From: Archegozetes longisetosus
Lineage: Eukaryota > Arthropoda > Arachnida > Sarcoptiformes > Trhypochthoniidae
Reading direction: 5' to 3'
Assembly (NCBI GenBank): GCA_018873245.2
Contig: JAEMBT020000006.1
Span: 3,381,855 to 3,445,854 of the forward strand
DNA: 64,000 nt
Shown: positions 12,201-25,522 of the stretch, piece by piece
Layout: each line of letters begins with the position of its first letter
How positions within the stretch are numbered: position 1 is the stretch's first letter
The notes under the pieces: model-generated
The model's database searches: none
What the model was told of the DNA's origin: nothing
What the model saw: only the letters and a program-made list of their open reading frames with translations
Made by a program: the position numbers and the translations under genes

Positions 12201-12900
12201 TTTTTTCCGAGTAAATGAAGGAGTATTACGAGGATTGAAAAATAAATAATTACATCAAAAGTTATTTTGATTTCTATAATTTCTTCTTAAGTGTTGAACT
12301 TTTCTAACTTTCAGTTTTTAATTCACACATAAGTTAACGAAAACCATCAAATAATTCTATTTGCAAAGTTTCTCTCACTTTCTTATCAACGAATGAGTTC
12401 AAAACTGAATGGTACTTCGATATCTGTAAGTTCAATTTTTTAATGAATAATATATAGTTAGCATTGTTAAGCTCAATGAGTAGGAAGTTGTAAAGTCCTA
12501 CTTAATTCTGTGTGTTCGTCAACTAGAGCGAAAAATTGTTGTTGAACAGAAAACAAATAACTTTTTTTTATTGAGTTATAATTTTCTTATAATTGATTAA
12601 TTTTAATATTTTTAACAAACATAACCACACTTCTCCACAAAAAATAATTTTCTTATGCTTTCAAGTATAGTTGATGTGATTGAGCTAAAATTAATTGAGA
12701 ATCTTTCAGGCTTTTGAGGATGTCATTTGATATTTTAGAGATTTCAAGACAAACATATTTTTTGTTAAATTAATCATCAAAGCGTAAAATGTTTCTAATA
12801 ATGATTCTTAATTTCTAAAATTTTTTAAATTCAAAATCGTTTAGGTGTGTAATTAGAGATAAGTAGTTTTATCTTTCATTCTTATAAAGATTTCATAAGT
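9295..12900 (+). pseudogene. Decayed unit A of an unrecognised tandem gene family
   Basis: Unit A carries the same landmarks as units B-H. Near 9300-9345 there is a relic of block 1 (GAATATGGGTGTCGAGTAAA, compare ATATGAATCTCTAGTGAGG in G). At 11720-11960 are the landmarks CTTCAACATT...TTCAGC and CAGAAACTGAACCTTTTCAAA of block 4. At 12005-12090 block 5 reads FSNFCQNCKSFCK. At 12150-12225 block 6 reads HLVNERMRVVSEVFSE followed by a stop. The 3' flank at 12847-12910 also matches the flank after unit B (27667-27740). Blocks 2, 3 and 7 could not be placed. Stops and shifts between blocks make it a pseudogene. Confidence 0.6.
10598..10970. repeat. GAGCTTAAGCTCAA-rich imperfect inverted repeat
   Basis: The sequence around 10598-10680 and its approximate inverse around 10880-10970 are both built from short GAGCT/CTTGAG/CTCAAG words. 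Similar words recur near 36640-36790. It may be a degenerate MITE inside unit A. The ends are not resolved. Confidence 0.3.
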
Positions 12901-12909
12901 TCATTCTCA

Positions 12910-15560
12910 CAGTAATTAGACTTCGGCCTATGGTACATGGTTTGGGTATTAATCAATAATGTTGTTACCTTTACCAAGTTCTTGTATTTCAAGCAAATTA
13001 CGTGCGTTGTTCTGACCATCTTAACTATCTTGGACTTAAATAGTGGTATTGCTTATTGCTTAGTACGCTTAGTTTAGTTAGGTTATGTTGACAGAATAGT
13101 GTACTGAGCATAGGAGAATATAACATAGTTAACTATATCACTGATCTTTGCCCAAATTAGCCATACACCATCAACCAAAGCATAACACTGACACTTTTAT
13201 CTTTTTGCTCAGTATAAGCTATCTCTCTGAAAATATTTAGATGAATTGCTTAAAAAATGTTTGGAAATAGTTATTGGATGAAAAAAATCCTTACTCTTCT
13301 GTTTACCAACTATATAGGTAAATATCTAAGAGTAGAATTATCTGAAGAATGCCAATTATCATCCCAAAAAACTTGTCTTAAGGTCTATTTTTCTACAACT
13401 TTAAAGATAATATTAATTTCCATATTAAATTTGTGAAAGTATTAAAGTTTAGAGATTACAATTTAGACATCAATTTAGAAGAAATACGTGCTTCGGTAAA
13501 CCTTTCTTGAACTTAATGGTGAATAAAAATTTCATAAGAATCAAACTTTCCACACGTCGATGCAGATCTTAAATATGAGAAGAATATGATTAGGAAGTCT
13601 TTCATACGATATGAATTCCTTATAGTATAAGGAACAAGGCATTCGATTCGTTTGTGACTTGAATTTAATATGTTTGCCTGGTATTGTTCAGAAAAATTTA
13701 TGACTGTTCCTTAATGTTTGCATGACATTATTTTGCTCAGATGAGTTAAAATATCATTTTGGTTCAATGGGGACTTTCATTCATAGAAATTCCATTTTAA
13801 ATCATCATTTGATATTTTGAAAATAGACAAAATTACAAAATTTGTTTCACTTTTGTTTAAGTTGATTTATTCATATAAATAGTTATGTTTGCAATGCAAA
13901 TAATTACTCATAAAATATTTTAAAAATCTCTTAGAAATTTACTTCTCTATCACATTGTAAACATCATTTTCTGCATTTATTCATTCTGGTGTATCAGTTA
14001 GAAAAGAATCATCCCAATTGTCCGTCCAACACAATTGGAATGACCCTTCTTAGTTTAATGGAGTGTAAGATTTTAATAATTTTTTAGAGAACATATACGA
14101 CATCTCAAAAATAGTATGGAACTTTTTCTCTCTTCCCTATTAGTTTATTAATAAATCAATTCTGCAGAGGGGAATATTATTTTAACTAAAACATTAAAAC
14201 AAGTATAATTTATGGTTCAATATTTTTTGTGCAGTTTGTTCTTATTTTCTAAACATGTGTCTCGATGAAATCCATAATACATTAATTATTGAATCCATCT
14301 TCCATATCGGAGCTTTAGCCAATAGTATTTTCGTATAATTATGTTGGAAGTAAATATTATATGAAATTCTATGAATCATTTAACTGTAAGTAAAACTTTC
14401 TCATTTATTTTATTTTCTCAAGTTAGAGATATTTTAGAAACTACTGTTTTAATATCTAGATAATTCGAAAATGGTAGTGGATACCACTACAAAATTTATG
14501 ACATATAGATTTGATTAATAACGAAAATGTGAAATTAGATCAATCGATAGTGTAAGTGAAGTAGTTCTCAATGTCTAGAGCTATCTTACAGAAGACATGA
14601 CTGATTCTGTTTATCAAAACAATATTTTGTTGTAGTATTGATTGATTATATACTAATTTATCAATAAATTAGCAAGAATAAACGAAAGTATCGAAATAAT
14701 CGCTTTAAACTTTCAAAGTTAAACTAATAAGATTGTAACATAATTAAGATCAATTAGTTTTAAACAAGAACTAAAAAGAATTTAAATTCATCTCAAAGTT
14801 ACATGTAAGTGATATAAATAACCTAATCCAATAATTAATCAATATATTAATAACAACGTAATAAATATATTTATGTGTATTAAAACATTAGATAGAAGCT
14901 TAAAACTATCTAAAACAAAAGTACTCGAGTTTCAAGTAGTTTGAAATTTTTATGAATCGTTGAATTTTTCTAGGGGTTTTCAGTCTCGAACCCAAACATT
15001 CGATCGAAACTCGAATTTCTAAGTGTAAATCTACGTTGTCTAGATGACTTGATTAAATCAATGAATTTTATATGAAAAATAATGAGATCTGTCTGTCTGC
15101 TCGATACGTTATAAGCTTAGTCTGTATTGGTCGCATTGTCAAAATAATAATACTCGATACGGTATGACCTATAGGCTCAATAATCTTATTTTGATTAACA
15201 CAAAAAGGCAGATTTTTAAAATTAGAAACCGATTATTGACCTAAAACTTTAATATTGTACAGGCATTACATTTTTAATTTCGATAGTGATTTAGTTATAT
15301 CCATCTATTGATGGATCTTGGGTTGTATTAATGCGTTTTCATTTGAGGATTCCTCTTGCCTACCCAAAAGTAGTATAAAGTACGTAATATAAAGCGATAA
15401 ATTTCAGTTCCAAATATTTTAATAGTTTTCTTTGAAAAAGTGTTATCTTGTTTTGATTAAAGTTTTGTTGATAATGTGTTTTTGCAGCAAATCTTGCTTT
15501 TGAATAGATAGCCATCTATTCAAAAGTAACGTTTGACGATTGATGTTACCAAATATATAG
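12910..15560. other. AT-rich stretch between units A and B
   Basis: No supported gene. A perfect short hairpin (TTTTGAATAGAT, spacer AGCC, ATCTATTCAAAA) lies at 15499-15526. A TTAGGTT-like word occurs at 13074-13085. Confidence 0.4.
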
Positions 15561-15562
15561 AA

Positions 15563-15801
15563 TACTATTACTATAATTAGAAATTGAACTGTAAGTAATG
15601 TAGCCTTTCCTGTAGAACACATCTGATTAGTACACTGTATATGAAATTAAATGAACTATTAAAGTTCAAGATTTATTGACAAAAATAGTTTATTGTCAAC
15701 TAATAGGTGATCAAATTTTAAGGTTTGTTAAAATGAAACTTTGACGAGTTATATGTGAAAGTATGTATTTCTAAACTCCCAGTTTCTAATTATAGTAATA
15801 G
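15563..15801. mobile_element. MITE-like inverted-repeat element, 239 bp
   Basis: The left end TACTATTACTATAATTAGAAA and the right end TTTCTAATTATAGTAATAG are inverse copies of about 20 bp. The interior includes a second small hairpin (TTGACAAAAATAGTTTATTGTCAA). No coding capacity. The superfamily is unknown. Confidence 0.65.
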
Positions 15802-15809
15802 TGCTTTAT

Positions 15810-17830
15810 GACTTTGTTATTTTATTGAAAAAGAAATTTAGAAAATCAATATGAAAATATAATAATCTATATAAAATATATTTAAATCTAATTTCTCCTA
15901 ATTTACATCCTTGTTGCAAAATTAAAATGTCTAATTAGAGAGAAAATTTCAGCGGGTGATAGGAGTCGAGTGTAAACTGGTAAATGAGTCGAGGTTTACC
16001 AGTTAACAGTTATGACTGTATGAAGTCTCTGATTAAAGACATGAAAACTTGCATTGATTTGTGTCTCATTGCCAATGGAGCACATATTAAGCACTGGAAT
16101 CTTGTAGTTACTTAGTTTGAATTATAATCTAAAGTTTTTTGAGAATTTCAATAAATTTGAAAGTTTGTTCATAATTAAATACGAAGTTTTTTAACCGCCA
16201 CCTTTTTGACGCGAACTGTATATGCATATATGAACTGACGTGTTTCTTCCATAAATTTATTATCTTAAGAAATACTTGTGTTGATCATAATATGGAATAA
16301 AAACATTTCACAATCAACAACCGAATACTTATAGAATAAGTTATCTTTGCTAAGTAAATATATAAAATTCATTGATGCCTTGGGATTGTGATTAAACCTG
16401 ATTTGACATCATGATAAATCTTGTTTCTATACTAGGGGGGCATTGTTACTGTATTCAAATAGATTTCACAGTCCCAGATAGTCAAATCAAGGCTATCCAA
16501 TTCGAAGCATGACCCAAAACTCGCGAACTGTAAATTCGGCTCTAAATCGGGATAACGATATTATGACTTTTGGAAATTGTAGATCATTGGGGCAATAATT
16601 ATTGAGCTAAATGAAAGCATTAGCTTTGTGTATAGTGGACAGTTTTGATTCCAAAAATCCTCACTAACTCTATTTTTCTCTAAGATTGGCCATAAAAAGC
16701 TTTTGATTTTATATTGTAATCAAACTTAAAGAATTTCAAATAAATATGGATTATCATTAAAAGATCACTTAAGCTAATAAAATCTCCAGCTCCTTTACAA
16801 TATATATTTGGCAGAGTACGTTTTTAGATTGATTGTCGTTCGGTGCTATTTTAATATGAATGACATTATAGAGATACTCTTTCCGCCTGATTATAAGGTC
16901 TTTCGATTCTTTATTTAAAAAGACATTTTGAACCTCATTTAATAATCTGAAAGTTTTCAGTGCATGTTAACATTGTAAAATTAATACTTAAGTAAGCTTT
17001 ATAAAAGTACAAGCATTAATCAATGAATAATATTTTACACTTTGAGCGCCAGAATCTCCAAACTATATCAACTGTGCAGAAAAAGAAAGGATTTAATGTC
17101 ACACTTATTTTTATGTGAGTTATATATTTTCAAAGATGCTTCAGGACAAGAATGCTTGCTAAATTCTTCTCGTTAGTGAACTTTAACTTCAAATTTTCTT
17201 TGAATTTACTTAGAAAAGCTTGAACTTCATTTGAATGTTAACTGGGACAGATTTTGCGTGAATTCTAAACCTGCAATCGCTAAAATTATTCGATAGAATG
17301 CTTTAAATTAATGAAATAAATTCAAATTGTCCATAGGTTTATTTCATTTGATTAGAAATTAGAATTAAAAACAGATTTTCACATAAATTGCAACATTTGA
17401 TCTGCAGTGAAACTGAACGCGTTTTACTCTACTATGTTTTCGCCAGCGTTACTCCACAGTAGTGTGACCAGGTCTGGATATGATAATACAAAATTTTTTC
17501 TGGAATTTAAAAGAAATCAAAGGGGAATCAACCTCATTTTTACGATAAGTAGAAAAAATGTCGGGATATTTCTGGTAATTTCGATACCTCTGGTTACCTT
17601 TATCCGCACTATTTCTCATGTAGGCTTTTTTAGGATAAACTAAACATAGATTTACAATGTTAAATGACCAATTTATAATAGCATCTAACAAAAAAATTGT
17701 GAAATAAGTTTGACCTTATCAAAAGCTTTAACTTCTTCCAACGAAATGCACAAAATTATACTAAAATAAAGGCTGAGGAGCAATTATATGATCATTGAGA
17801 AACCATTACCTCCAATATAACAGTTAATTA
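15810..17830. other. AT-rich stretch, no gene recognised
   Basis: Two overlapping opposite-strand open frames near 17407-17691 look like chance openings. The stretch 17455-17600 is less AT-biased and may be transposon debris, but nothing identifies it. A small hairpin (ACTGGTAA...TTACCAGT) lies at 15977-16004. Confidence 0.35.
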
Positions 17831-17833
17831 AAT

Positions 17834-18260
17834 AATGAGTTCGAAACAAGAAGCACTTTGTAAAGCGCTGTACGATTCTATAAATGTTCATTTACAAAAC
17901 TAAAAAGTTTGCTGCTTATCACTTTGTCGATGAGAATGTGCCCAAAATTACAATATATTCTAATCTACAAAAGTATTTGAATCGAGAGGATGTGAAAGAA
18001 AGATAGAAGTGTTAGACGTGCGAAAGTAATGACCGTAAAGAGATAAAGTTATAAAAGAAAAAGTTCGACCACAAGGACAAAGTTTGACAGCAAAAATGTG
18101 CGAGAAACTCAATTTACCTGATAGTATATTTCACACGTGCTAAAATTTAATGCACTAGTAGTTGAGAAGCAAAAGGTGTAAGTCAGCTCAAATCTTGTCT
18201 TAAAAGAGTTAATTTGAATTTTACTCAAAGGATGTGCGATAAGGTCCAAATCAACTTAAG
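17834..18260 (+). pseudogene. Mariner-type transposase N-terminal fragment
   Basis: It starts at the ATG at 17834: MSSKQEALCKALYDS runs to a stop. The adjoining frame then reads KFAAYHFVDENVPKITIYSN, LQKYLNRED and, after further shifts, AKVMTVKR and VRPQGQSLTAKMCEKLNLPD. The order of a first helix-turn-helix, a basic GSGR-AK-like linker and a second helix-turn-helix is that of mariner-like transposases. No DDE catalytic part is visible. At least four frame breaks show it is old. It differs from the remnants at 7.8-8.2 kb and 47.6-48.7 kb, so at least three mariner-type lineages have visited this locus. Confidence 0.65.
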
Positions 18261-18269
18261 AGATTGTTT

Positions 18270-19755
18270 ATGGACCTCTTTCGGTTGCACATTAAGTCAA
18301 ATTAAGTCAAATTATGTTCAAATTTAATTTTATTAAAAACAAATTAAGAGTTTCAATTAATTGTTCGATAAATATTTAATGAATCAGTAAACTAACTCCA
18401 GAATTTTATTTGAGATGACACTTCACCAATAATAGGCTATATTGTTCAGATATTCAAATACATGATCGAATCATAATATCAAGCATGATGCTTAAGAGTT
18501 ATTGTAAAATTTTGAAGTTATTTTTATGAAAAAATAGCAGAATTGGTACAGTCTTGGGATTTACTTTTAATACACTGCATGCAACTTTTCATAAAATTCT
18601 TAGTCAAATAATATGTATTTTACTGACCAATTCAAATCAAAACTTCAACTAATAAAAACACTGGTTTACAATAAAAGAGTATGAATTAAAACATATGCTT
18701 TCATAAATGAAAAAATGACTTTAACACTAGATGAAAGAACTCGATTTTTTGGATGAAAACTTTCAATGACTGATCGCTATCAAGAAATGTCGGATAAAAA
18801 CAGTGGTGCGACTCGCTTTTAGATTTACATTTACATAAATTAGTTCATGTGTATTACTTATTGAATTTAGAAAAGTATTTTTTCACTGTTAATATAAGTT
18901 GCATGAAAGATTGCATATGGTGCCTCAAAATGCCTCAAGGCTGCACTTTAGTTTTATTAATATATCAAACAATCGATTTGACTATAGATTACTTAAATTA
19001 GGAAACAGTAGCTGATTTGAAACCTGAGGATCAGTATTAAGAAATACCAGCAACTACTCTGTATAGTGGTCGATTTTATGCAAGCAAACCTAAGAAATAT
19101 AAGTTAGAAGTCGATGCTTTTAATTAACCTAAGTGTATAGCATTTGCTACAGAAATTACACTTACAAGAAACGAGATCAAATATCAGAACAGCTAATCAG
19201 CGTTACACCATTTAGACCACTTTGTCGGGTGTACTTTAGTCAATTGACCAGAAATTTCGATATAATTGACTAAGAACTAACTAGTCATCTTTATTTTGGA
19301 TCGAATAACTTGAATATTTGAGTGTTTCGAACTTCAATATAAATTTTCACAGAACTAAAGCATTTCTGAATTTGATTTTATATTCTAGCCACAGGTAGAA
19401 TCAATTATTCATACACTAAAAATTTGATTTATCAAAATCAACTTTTATTAATCTGTCAGTTTACAAAAATAGTGTTTAGAAATGCAAATCAAATTATCGA
19501 AAACATACTCAAAACTTGTAAATAATTAATGCATTCGTTAATCTTTTTCACCAAATTTACAAGAGAATATTTCTGTGCAACCGAGATTGCAATTCAATTT
19601 ATTATGAAATGCATATTGTTGATAAATATTTCAGATCTTCAAATACAACAACACTCAAATTGAGTCCAATAAGTTCTAATCATTTAACGTTACGGCGAAT
19701 GCCGGCAATCAAGAGGTGCTGACACTGTCTTAAAACGAAAATTTCAGTAACTAAA
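18270..19755. other. AT-rich stretch, no gene recognised
   Basis: Nothing supportable was seen on either strand. A direct duplication AAATTAAGTCAAATTAAGTC lies near 18294-18315. Confidence 0.35.
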
Positions 19756-19760
19756 AGTTT

Positions 19761-20114
19761 GGGGCAGTGGTCAATTATTGCATAATTAAGCTATACCTTA
19801 TAAATTATTGGTTTAACATATTTACGGTTGCCTTTTATGTCATCAAATGATTTTATGACGCTTCAATCAGTCAAACCAATCATGTCGTTTACTCATAACA
19901 ATTAAAGTCATAGAGGTCATAATGGTCATAGGGGTCATAGTAATCATAACATCATGATTCAAATTGTTTTGAGTAAACGAAACGATCAGTTTGGCTGATT
20001 GAAGCGTCATAGATATGATTTTATGGCATAATATGGAGCTTAGAAGTGTTAAACCAATGAAACCAAAATTTTGTTAGACTTAACTTAATTACGCAATAAT
20101 TGGTCGCTGCCCTC
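19761..20114. mobile_element. hAT-like MITE with GTCAT-rich centre
   Basis: Left end GGGGCAGTGGTCAATTATTGC and right end GCAATAATTGGTCGCTGCCC are inverted, and CAG(T/C)GGTC is a hAT-style terminus. Further inverted blocks include ATTGGTTTAACA / TGTTAAACCAAT and GACGCTTCAATCAG / CTGATTGAAGCGTC. The centre holds irregular GTCATA(G/A)(A/G)G repeats. No target duplication was recognised, so superfamily assignment rests only on the terminus. Confidence 0.65.
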
Positions 20115-20119
20115 AAATA

Positions 20120-22535
20120 GAGTCTCAAATTTTTAGGACCCAACAACAGCAAGCAATAGCTGTGGCGAATGTACCGAAACTTTTGAGATGAACACTAATT
20201 GATTCATATTTAACTTGGGTGAAGTTACGGGATTGTGGTGCGAGATATCTCTTGTTTTTCGTTTTATTTAATCACATTATTCATGAAAATGTTTCGCAAA
20301 ACTAAACAATCATGCTTCAACTTATAAACAATTCTAAATTATCTGTTCAAAGATTTGCAATAAGATGCACTTCGATTACCACTATTTACATCAATCTAGT
20401 GTTATCACATGTAATAAAAGTAATTGAATCCATACTGGATTGGATCACACATATATTGCTTCAGTTCATTGCTTTGATTTCTAGATTATCCAAAGTTAAT
20501 TGTTAGGCATTCGTAATTACAACAGTCTCTAACGCAATCTTGTATGAGAGCAACACGAATATAGTATGTAAGAATGTGTGTAAGAATAATAGCGTTGCAT
20601 TATAACTATATTGTGTTATAAATTAATCTTCAACAATTCACTCTATTCAATGTGCGCATATTGCTAGAATTTTGTCAATTAATGACTTTCACATCACTCT
20701 TAGAAACCCTCCAATTTGTTATGATCTCGAAGGTAGACTGCCTGGATAATTGAGTCGGAGAACATTTTTTGAAACAAAATATTCATAATTCGTTAGAAAA
20801 AGCTTCTGGAAGATGCTTGTATTTTATTAATCAGATTTATTTTATCAATTCTTGTTTCTCCTAAACTTGAAAGCTGACTGTCTAAACGATTTAATCAAAA
20901 ATACTGTAAAATAATTAACTGAGTTAGCGCTCAATCAAGTTTTTAAAGTTTGTATGAATGAACTCCGGTTAATGCATATGCAAATTTTTCGATGTTTGTT
21001 TGAAAGGACCACTGAAACTTGATAAAATTTATCAAAACAAAAAGCCTTCATTTAGCCTTTTCAGATTGTATTCAACTTGCTTATATTTAATTTATCTTGT
21101 TGAATCTACAATATATAGTTCATCAATCTAATTTAAAGTTTATTAAGTTGAAATAAATTCAATCAACTACTTGTACCACTAATTTTGTTTAGTATTTAGT
21201 ATAAATTCTTTATTTTACTTTCTATTATGTTTATGTAAAATTCACGAGAATAATCTCAACATCTCTGTTTTAAAAATATTTTTTAATGACATGAATCAAC
21301 ATGAATGGGATTCAGGAAACTCATTTAAATTTTATTTAATTATAAAATTAACTTAATTTGCAATTCTATGACTGAATTACAAGTTGGTCTAATCGCATCC
21401 GTAATTTTCTAGAAAGAAATTCAATTTAAGCAACAAGAAAAGTTTATTAATTATTAATTGTTTCATAACTTTTAAATTAAAACATAATTATGAATAAAAA
21501 TCGTATTTGCAAAAAAGGGATTATCAACGATAATATTAGGACTAATGGTGACCCCACCGGAAAACTTTGTCCTCGGAGACGATTTTTATGCCTCCACAAC
21601 TCCAAAGAGGTTTTATTATATAAATTACTGCATATTCGTGTACTTAGTACATATCTGGAAGACAAAGTGATTGTTATAGTTGATAAAACATATTTATAAA
21701 CCTATGCCTTGCTAATAAGCGAAAAGTTTATATCAGAAGAAACTAATTTAGAAAGCTAAATTACAAATAACTCTAAAATACGATTTTTACATCCTATGTT
21801 AAAATCCGATAAAGATTTATAGAAAAGTAACAGCCAGGCATATAACTCTTCAATCACAGAAGTTTTTTGAAATTAGCATTAGTAAATTTTGTAATAGGTA
21901 ATTACACATAATTGGATTGTTAGTCAAGATTAGGTTAAATTAGGTTCGATTAAGTTAGGTTCAGTTATGTTTGCTCAAATAATATTAAAAATTGCATATA
22001 ATATTTGCTATTATTAGGTTCGTACATATTCTGAAAAATTCAAAGCCGGACTAGTACTGTGAAGGAGTGGTCCAGTACATTAATCCATTTTCACCAATTA
22101 AGCAAATTATATAAGGAGTTATAAATCACTATCTTCGTATTAAAAGCTGAAAGTACCATATTTCACATTTAAATACCTTTTAAAGATTTCGACGAATTTT
22201 TATACAAGAAAAATTTAAGATACTACTTTTTGGTCTTATTAGTAAGAAAAGGGCTCTCAAATAACATTTATCATATAATCAAAGAATAAATAAGTGTCAC
22301 TCAGTACTGTATAACGTTTATCTTATTTTTAAAAATGTGTGACACATCACACACTCGATAGAGATTTTACATAAAACTTGTGTTAAGTATTCAACAGTAT
22401 CCAAAACTTGGAGAATACTTTGCTCTTCATGGAGTCACAAATGTACTTTCCTTAAGTTTTGAAATTTGAAAATGATTCAAAATATTTTATTGTATTTTGG
22501 AATAAATTTCTTTCGTGAAAGCGATAGTTGAAATT
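20120..22535. other. AT-rich stretch with possible traces of another repeat unit
   Basis: Around 20310 the sequence CATGCTTCAACTTATAAAC resembles block 4 of unit C (CATGCTTCAACTTATTAAAAG) and encodes a similar MLQLI, so one more very decayed unit may lie here. The short minus-strand frame at 21477-21665 contains FPVGSPLVLILSLI, loosely like the MGSPLSPILA segment of Penelope-type reverse transcriptases. Neither is firm. Confidence 0.3.
21925..21975 (+). repeat. Degenerate TTAGG-like repeat
   Basis: This reads TTAGGTTAAATTAGGTTCGATTAAGTTAGGTTCAG, a run of variant TTAGG(TT) units. TTAGG is the usual arthropod telomere repeat. A more extended run on the opposite orientation is at 25880-25976. 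Confidence 0.5.
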
Positions 22536-22539
22536 CTGC

Positions 22540-25415
22540 ACCAAAAAACCTATCATATTATGTGATCGTATTATAAGATAAATACAAAGAAAAGCAAAAT
22601 TTGCTGCGATTGAAATATTTCTCAGTTAAACTCTCGAAAATTTGATCCTGCGTTTTAAATGTTTAGAACACGTTAGAACACATTCTAATCTAAATAGGAT
22701 AATCAAAACAGAGCACTAAGCAATAGGATAACGAAAAACAGTAAACATTTCTTTCATTAATGCTCTGTTTAGTATTCGAAGTTATTCTTTTTCAAAGAGC
22801 AGAATATTGAGAAAACTAAAAATATATTGTTTTGTTCTTCGTTCACTTTAACATTCTATATAAGGATCATTTCGTATTAAACAAGAGAACGAATCTATCC
22901 TTACGTTTGATATATTTTACTAATATATGGGCAATAATATAAAATATTCATGACATCATTTTGCTTATAACCGAATCATTATTAGATAATAAAATTAGTA
23001 TATACTTTCCTTCGTCAAAATTCTATTTGGGATTTACATTCGGTACTTAAAAGCAAGAGTATATTGCAAAACAAACACATTTTTGTCATTTATTCGTTTA
23101 ACACAAAAATTTTCAGGAAACTTATTTTGTATTCAATAGAAAAAGAATTTAGCGAAATTTTCACTAAATACGAATTTAAAAATGGAACCAATTATTAATT
23201 TCCATTCTTTATTTCATATATATTCAGTATCTTCAGTGCTCTCAAAAATCTTTTTCATCTTAAGTTTCTACCTTATTTGATATCTTTAGTTATTCTGAAT
23301 GAAAGTTGAATAGAGTTTCATAAGTGGCTTTAACTGAATGAATTGGAATAAGATATTTTTCGTTATAACCGACTAAATCTTTATATCATCAAAATGGAAA
23401 CATTTTCACTCGAACTCATAGGAACCTTTGAATTTGTGAAGTTTGAACTAGACTTAAAACGCAATAAACTAGAATAAACATTTGTAAACAATGTAGAACT
23501 AGTTTTGGGATTGCCTATATATGTTAAGCAATGTTAGATACGGAAAAGCAATATACTATCGAAACGTATTGGTTTTGAATAAAAAATTAATGAAGAGAGA
23601 TGTTTTTTAATTGTCATTCAAAATTGAGTATTTAAATAATAATCACCAATTTAGTTTAGTTATTATTAATGAGATTAAAGTTAATCTCAATGTTTACAGT
23701 TTACAAGTCTGTTATTTTATTATTTAGTACATTTCAGTTATTTCACAGTGAAAAGCAGAATAGAGACGTTTTCAGATTACGATCCATTATGAATCGAGCT
23801 TCAGTAATGCAATTGACTTAGATAAAATAGCTTCATTTGCTAATCCAATTTGATTAGTCTGTTTATACTTAACTCCTGTATGCTTTGTGCAAGATTTGAG
23901 AGAAAAATCAATACATGAAAGGCCGAAAATTAAAAGAACTTATCTCGAGTTGGTTTCCTTTTTTGGATTTGGTTTTAAATTACTCAATTTAAGTCACACT
24001 TTATTCGTATAATCGAATTCAGGTACGTTTCATATAAAAATTAAAGTTATAGTTATAATTAAAGTATTAATATATATACTAACTATTGAAGATAAAAACA
24101 TAATGCTTTTCACCAATCTTTAGGTGATGAATGTTAAATTCTTTTAATTTACAGTCTTTGCATTTTTCTGGCTTTTTCTTTAAAATAGTTAATGGTATGA
24201 GTAGATAAATAAAAAACTCGAAAATCTATACAAATTTGATCGTGTCCAATTATGTAAGTAGCTTAATCAATGAGCTAATTTATGCTTGAGCTTACTCATC
24301 GTTAAACATAATTCTTCAGAATTTAATACAACTTATGTTATCTATCAAGTAAAAGCTTATTGATAACTCTAGGTTTCGCATTATAGTTCGACATATCGTG
24401 TAGTTGCTATCTACAATGTTATTCTAATTAGAAATAGGATTCTATGGCACTTTTCCGGCAATAAATAGGTCTTAAAACCAATTGCAAAAGATTTCTTCCG
24501 ACAGCTCAAATAACTCACGTTTAATAACGAACTGAAAGAAATGATTAATTCTGAAGACTCTTCAGAATACTGAAGCTTTTCAAAATTTTGATATTAGATT
24601 GTCTTAAAATGAACAAGAATTTCATTGTAAATACTGATTTTCATTTAGATTTATTGTAAAGATAGTATTCAATTCAATTATTGAGCTTGATATTTATTCA
24701 TTTACTGTCACTTGGCAAAACTGTAAGGATATTTGTATTACAATATTATTTCTTACATAAGAAGCGTACTCGGTCATAGGGACAGGTTTACTCATATTCT
24801 AATTATACATTTGTGTAACTCGAGAATAAGAGTTATCTCAGAAGTTTTAGTCAAGTAAAAGATAGAGGAACAAGAATAGAAGGAAAGAATAATCAAATTA
24901 AAAGTAATTTCAATATTTCTTGTTTTTCTTCACTACATGAAAATTTCAAATATGTTATTACTATAATTAAGGTTCTTCACTATTGCTTCAGTTTCTCTGT
25001 TTTCATTTATCACTTCAGTCAATCAATAATTTAGTTTTCTTCGAAAAATTTCAAGCTCTGATTTATTAGATTCGAAACTTAATGAATTTCTGCATTCTGT
25101 AAGCTCAGGAATATTTCATATATATATATATATATACTTCTCATTATGAGATGCTTTTTGAACGTACTCTTAATTAAAATTTTGCTAATTTAGTTGATAA
25201 TTTCGTCGTTAACTCAACTAACACTAATATATTTCATTAAAATAATTAACTTAATCTGTACTGAGTCAATCTTACTTTAAGAATGACTTTTTATCCTGCA
25301 AAGATGCTCTATAACTGCAACCCTAAAAACTTTTGCCACTCGCTTAAGAGGCTAATCTTCTCAAAAAGTACGAACCATCATTTTTATTTTTGTATATCGC
25401 ATAAAAATTTTCTTT
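22540..25415 (+). pseudogene. Decayed unit B of the tandem gene family
   Basis: Block 1 is traced by TATCATATTATGTGATCG near 22550 and by AAAGAGCAGAATATTGA near 22793, shared with unit H at 61738. Block 3 (23751-23860) reads KAE, a stop, RRFQITIHYESSFSNAID. Block 4 (24515-24570) reads LTFNNELKEMINSEDSSEY then a stop. Block 5 (24640-24755) reads FNSIIELDIYSFTVTWQN then CKDICITILFLT. Block 6 (24800-24880) reads HLCNSRIRVISEVLVK. Block 7 (25296-25415), after a TTTTTATCCTGCAAAG acceptor-like sequence, reads MLYNCNPKNFCHSLKRLIFS. It is one of the best preserved 3' halves. In-frame stops in blocks 3-5 mark it as broken. Confidence 0.65.
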
Positions 25416-25522
25416 AAAAATAAATATTAAATATCCTTAATTATAAAATCGTCACTTCCAAATAGATCAATACATCGATTAATGTATCACTTAAAGTAAA
25501 TTACACGTACTTTCTGTAGATA

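Noticed and set aside
17407..17691. Two overlapping 78-80-codon frames on opposite strands
   Set aside because: Neither has a recognisable protein pattern. They probably reflect a local shortage of stops in old transposon debris.
21477..21665. Minus-strand PVGSPLVLILSLI segment, like a Penelope reverse-transcriptase motif
   Set aside because: Only one short motif is present, with no neighbouring RT motifs and no YADD.
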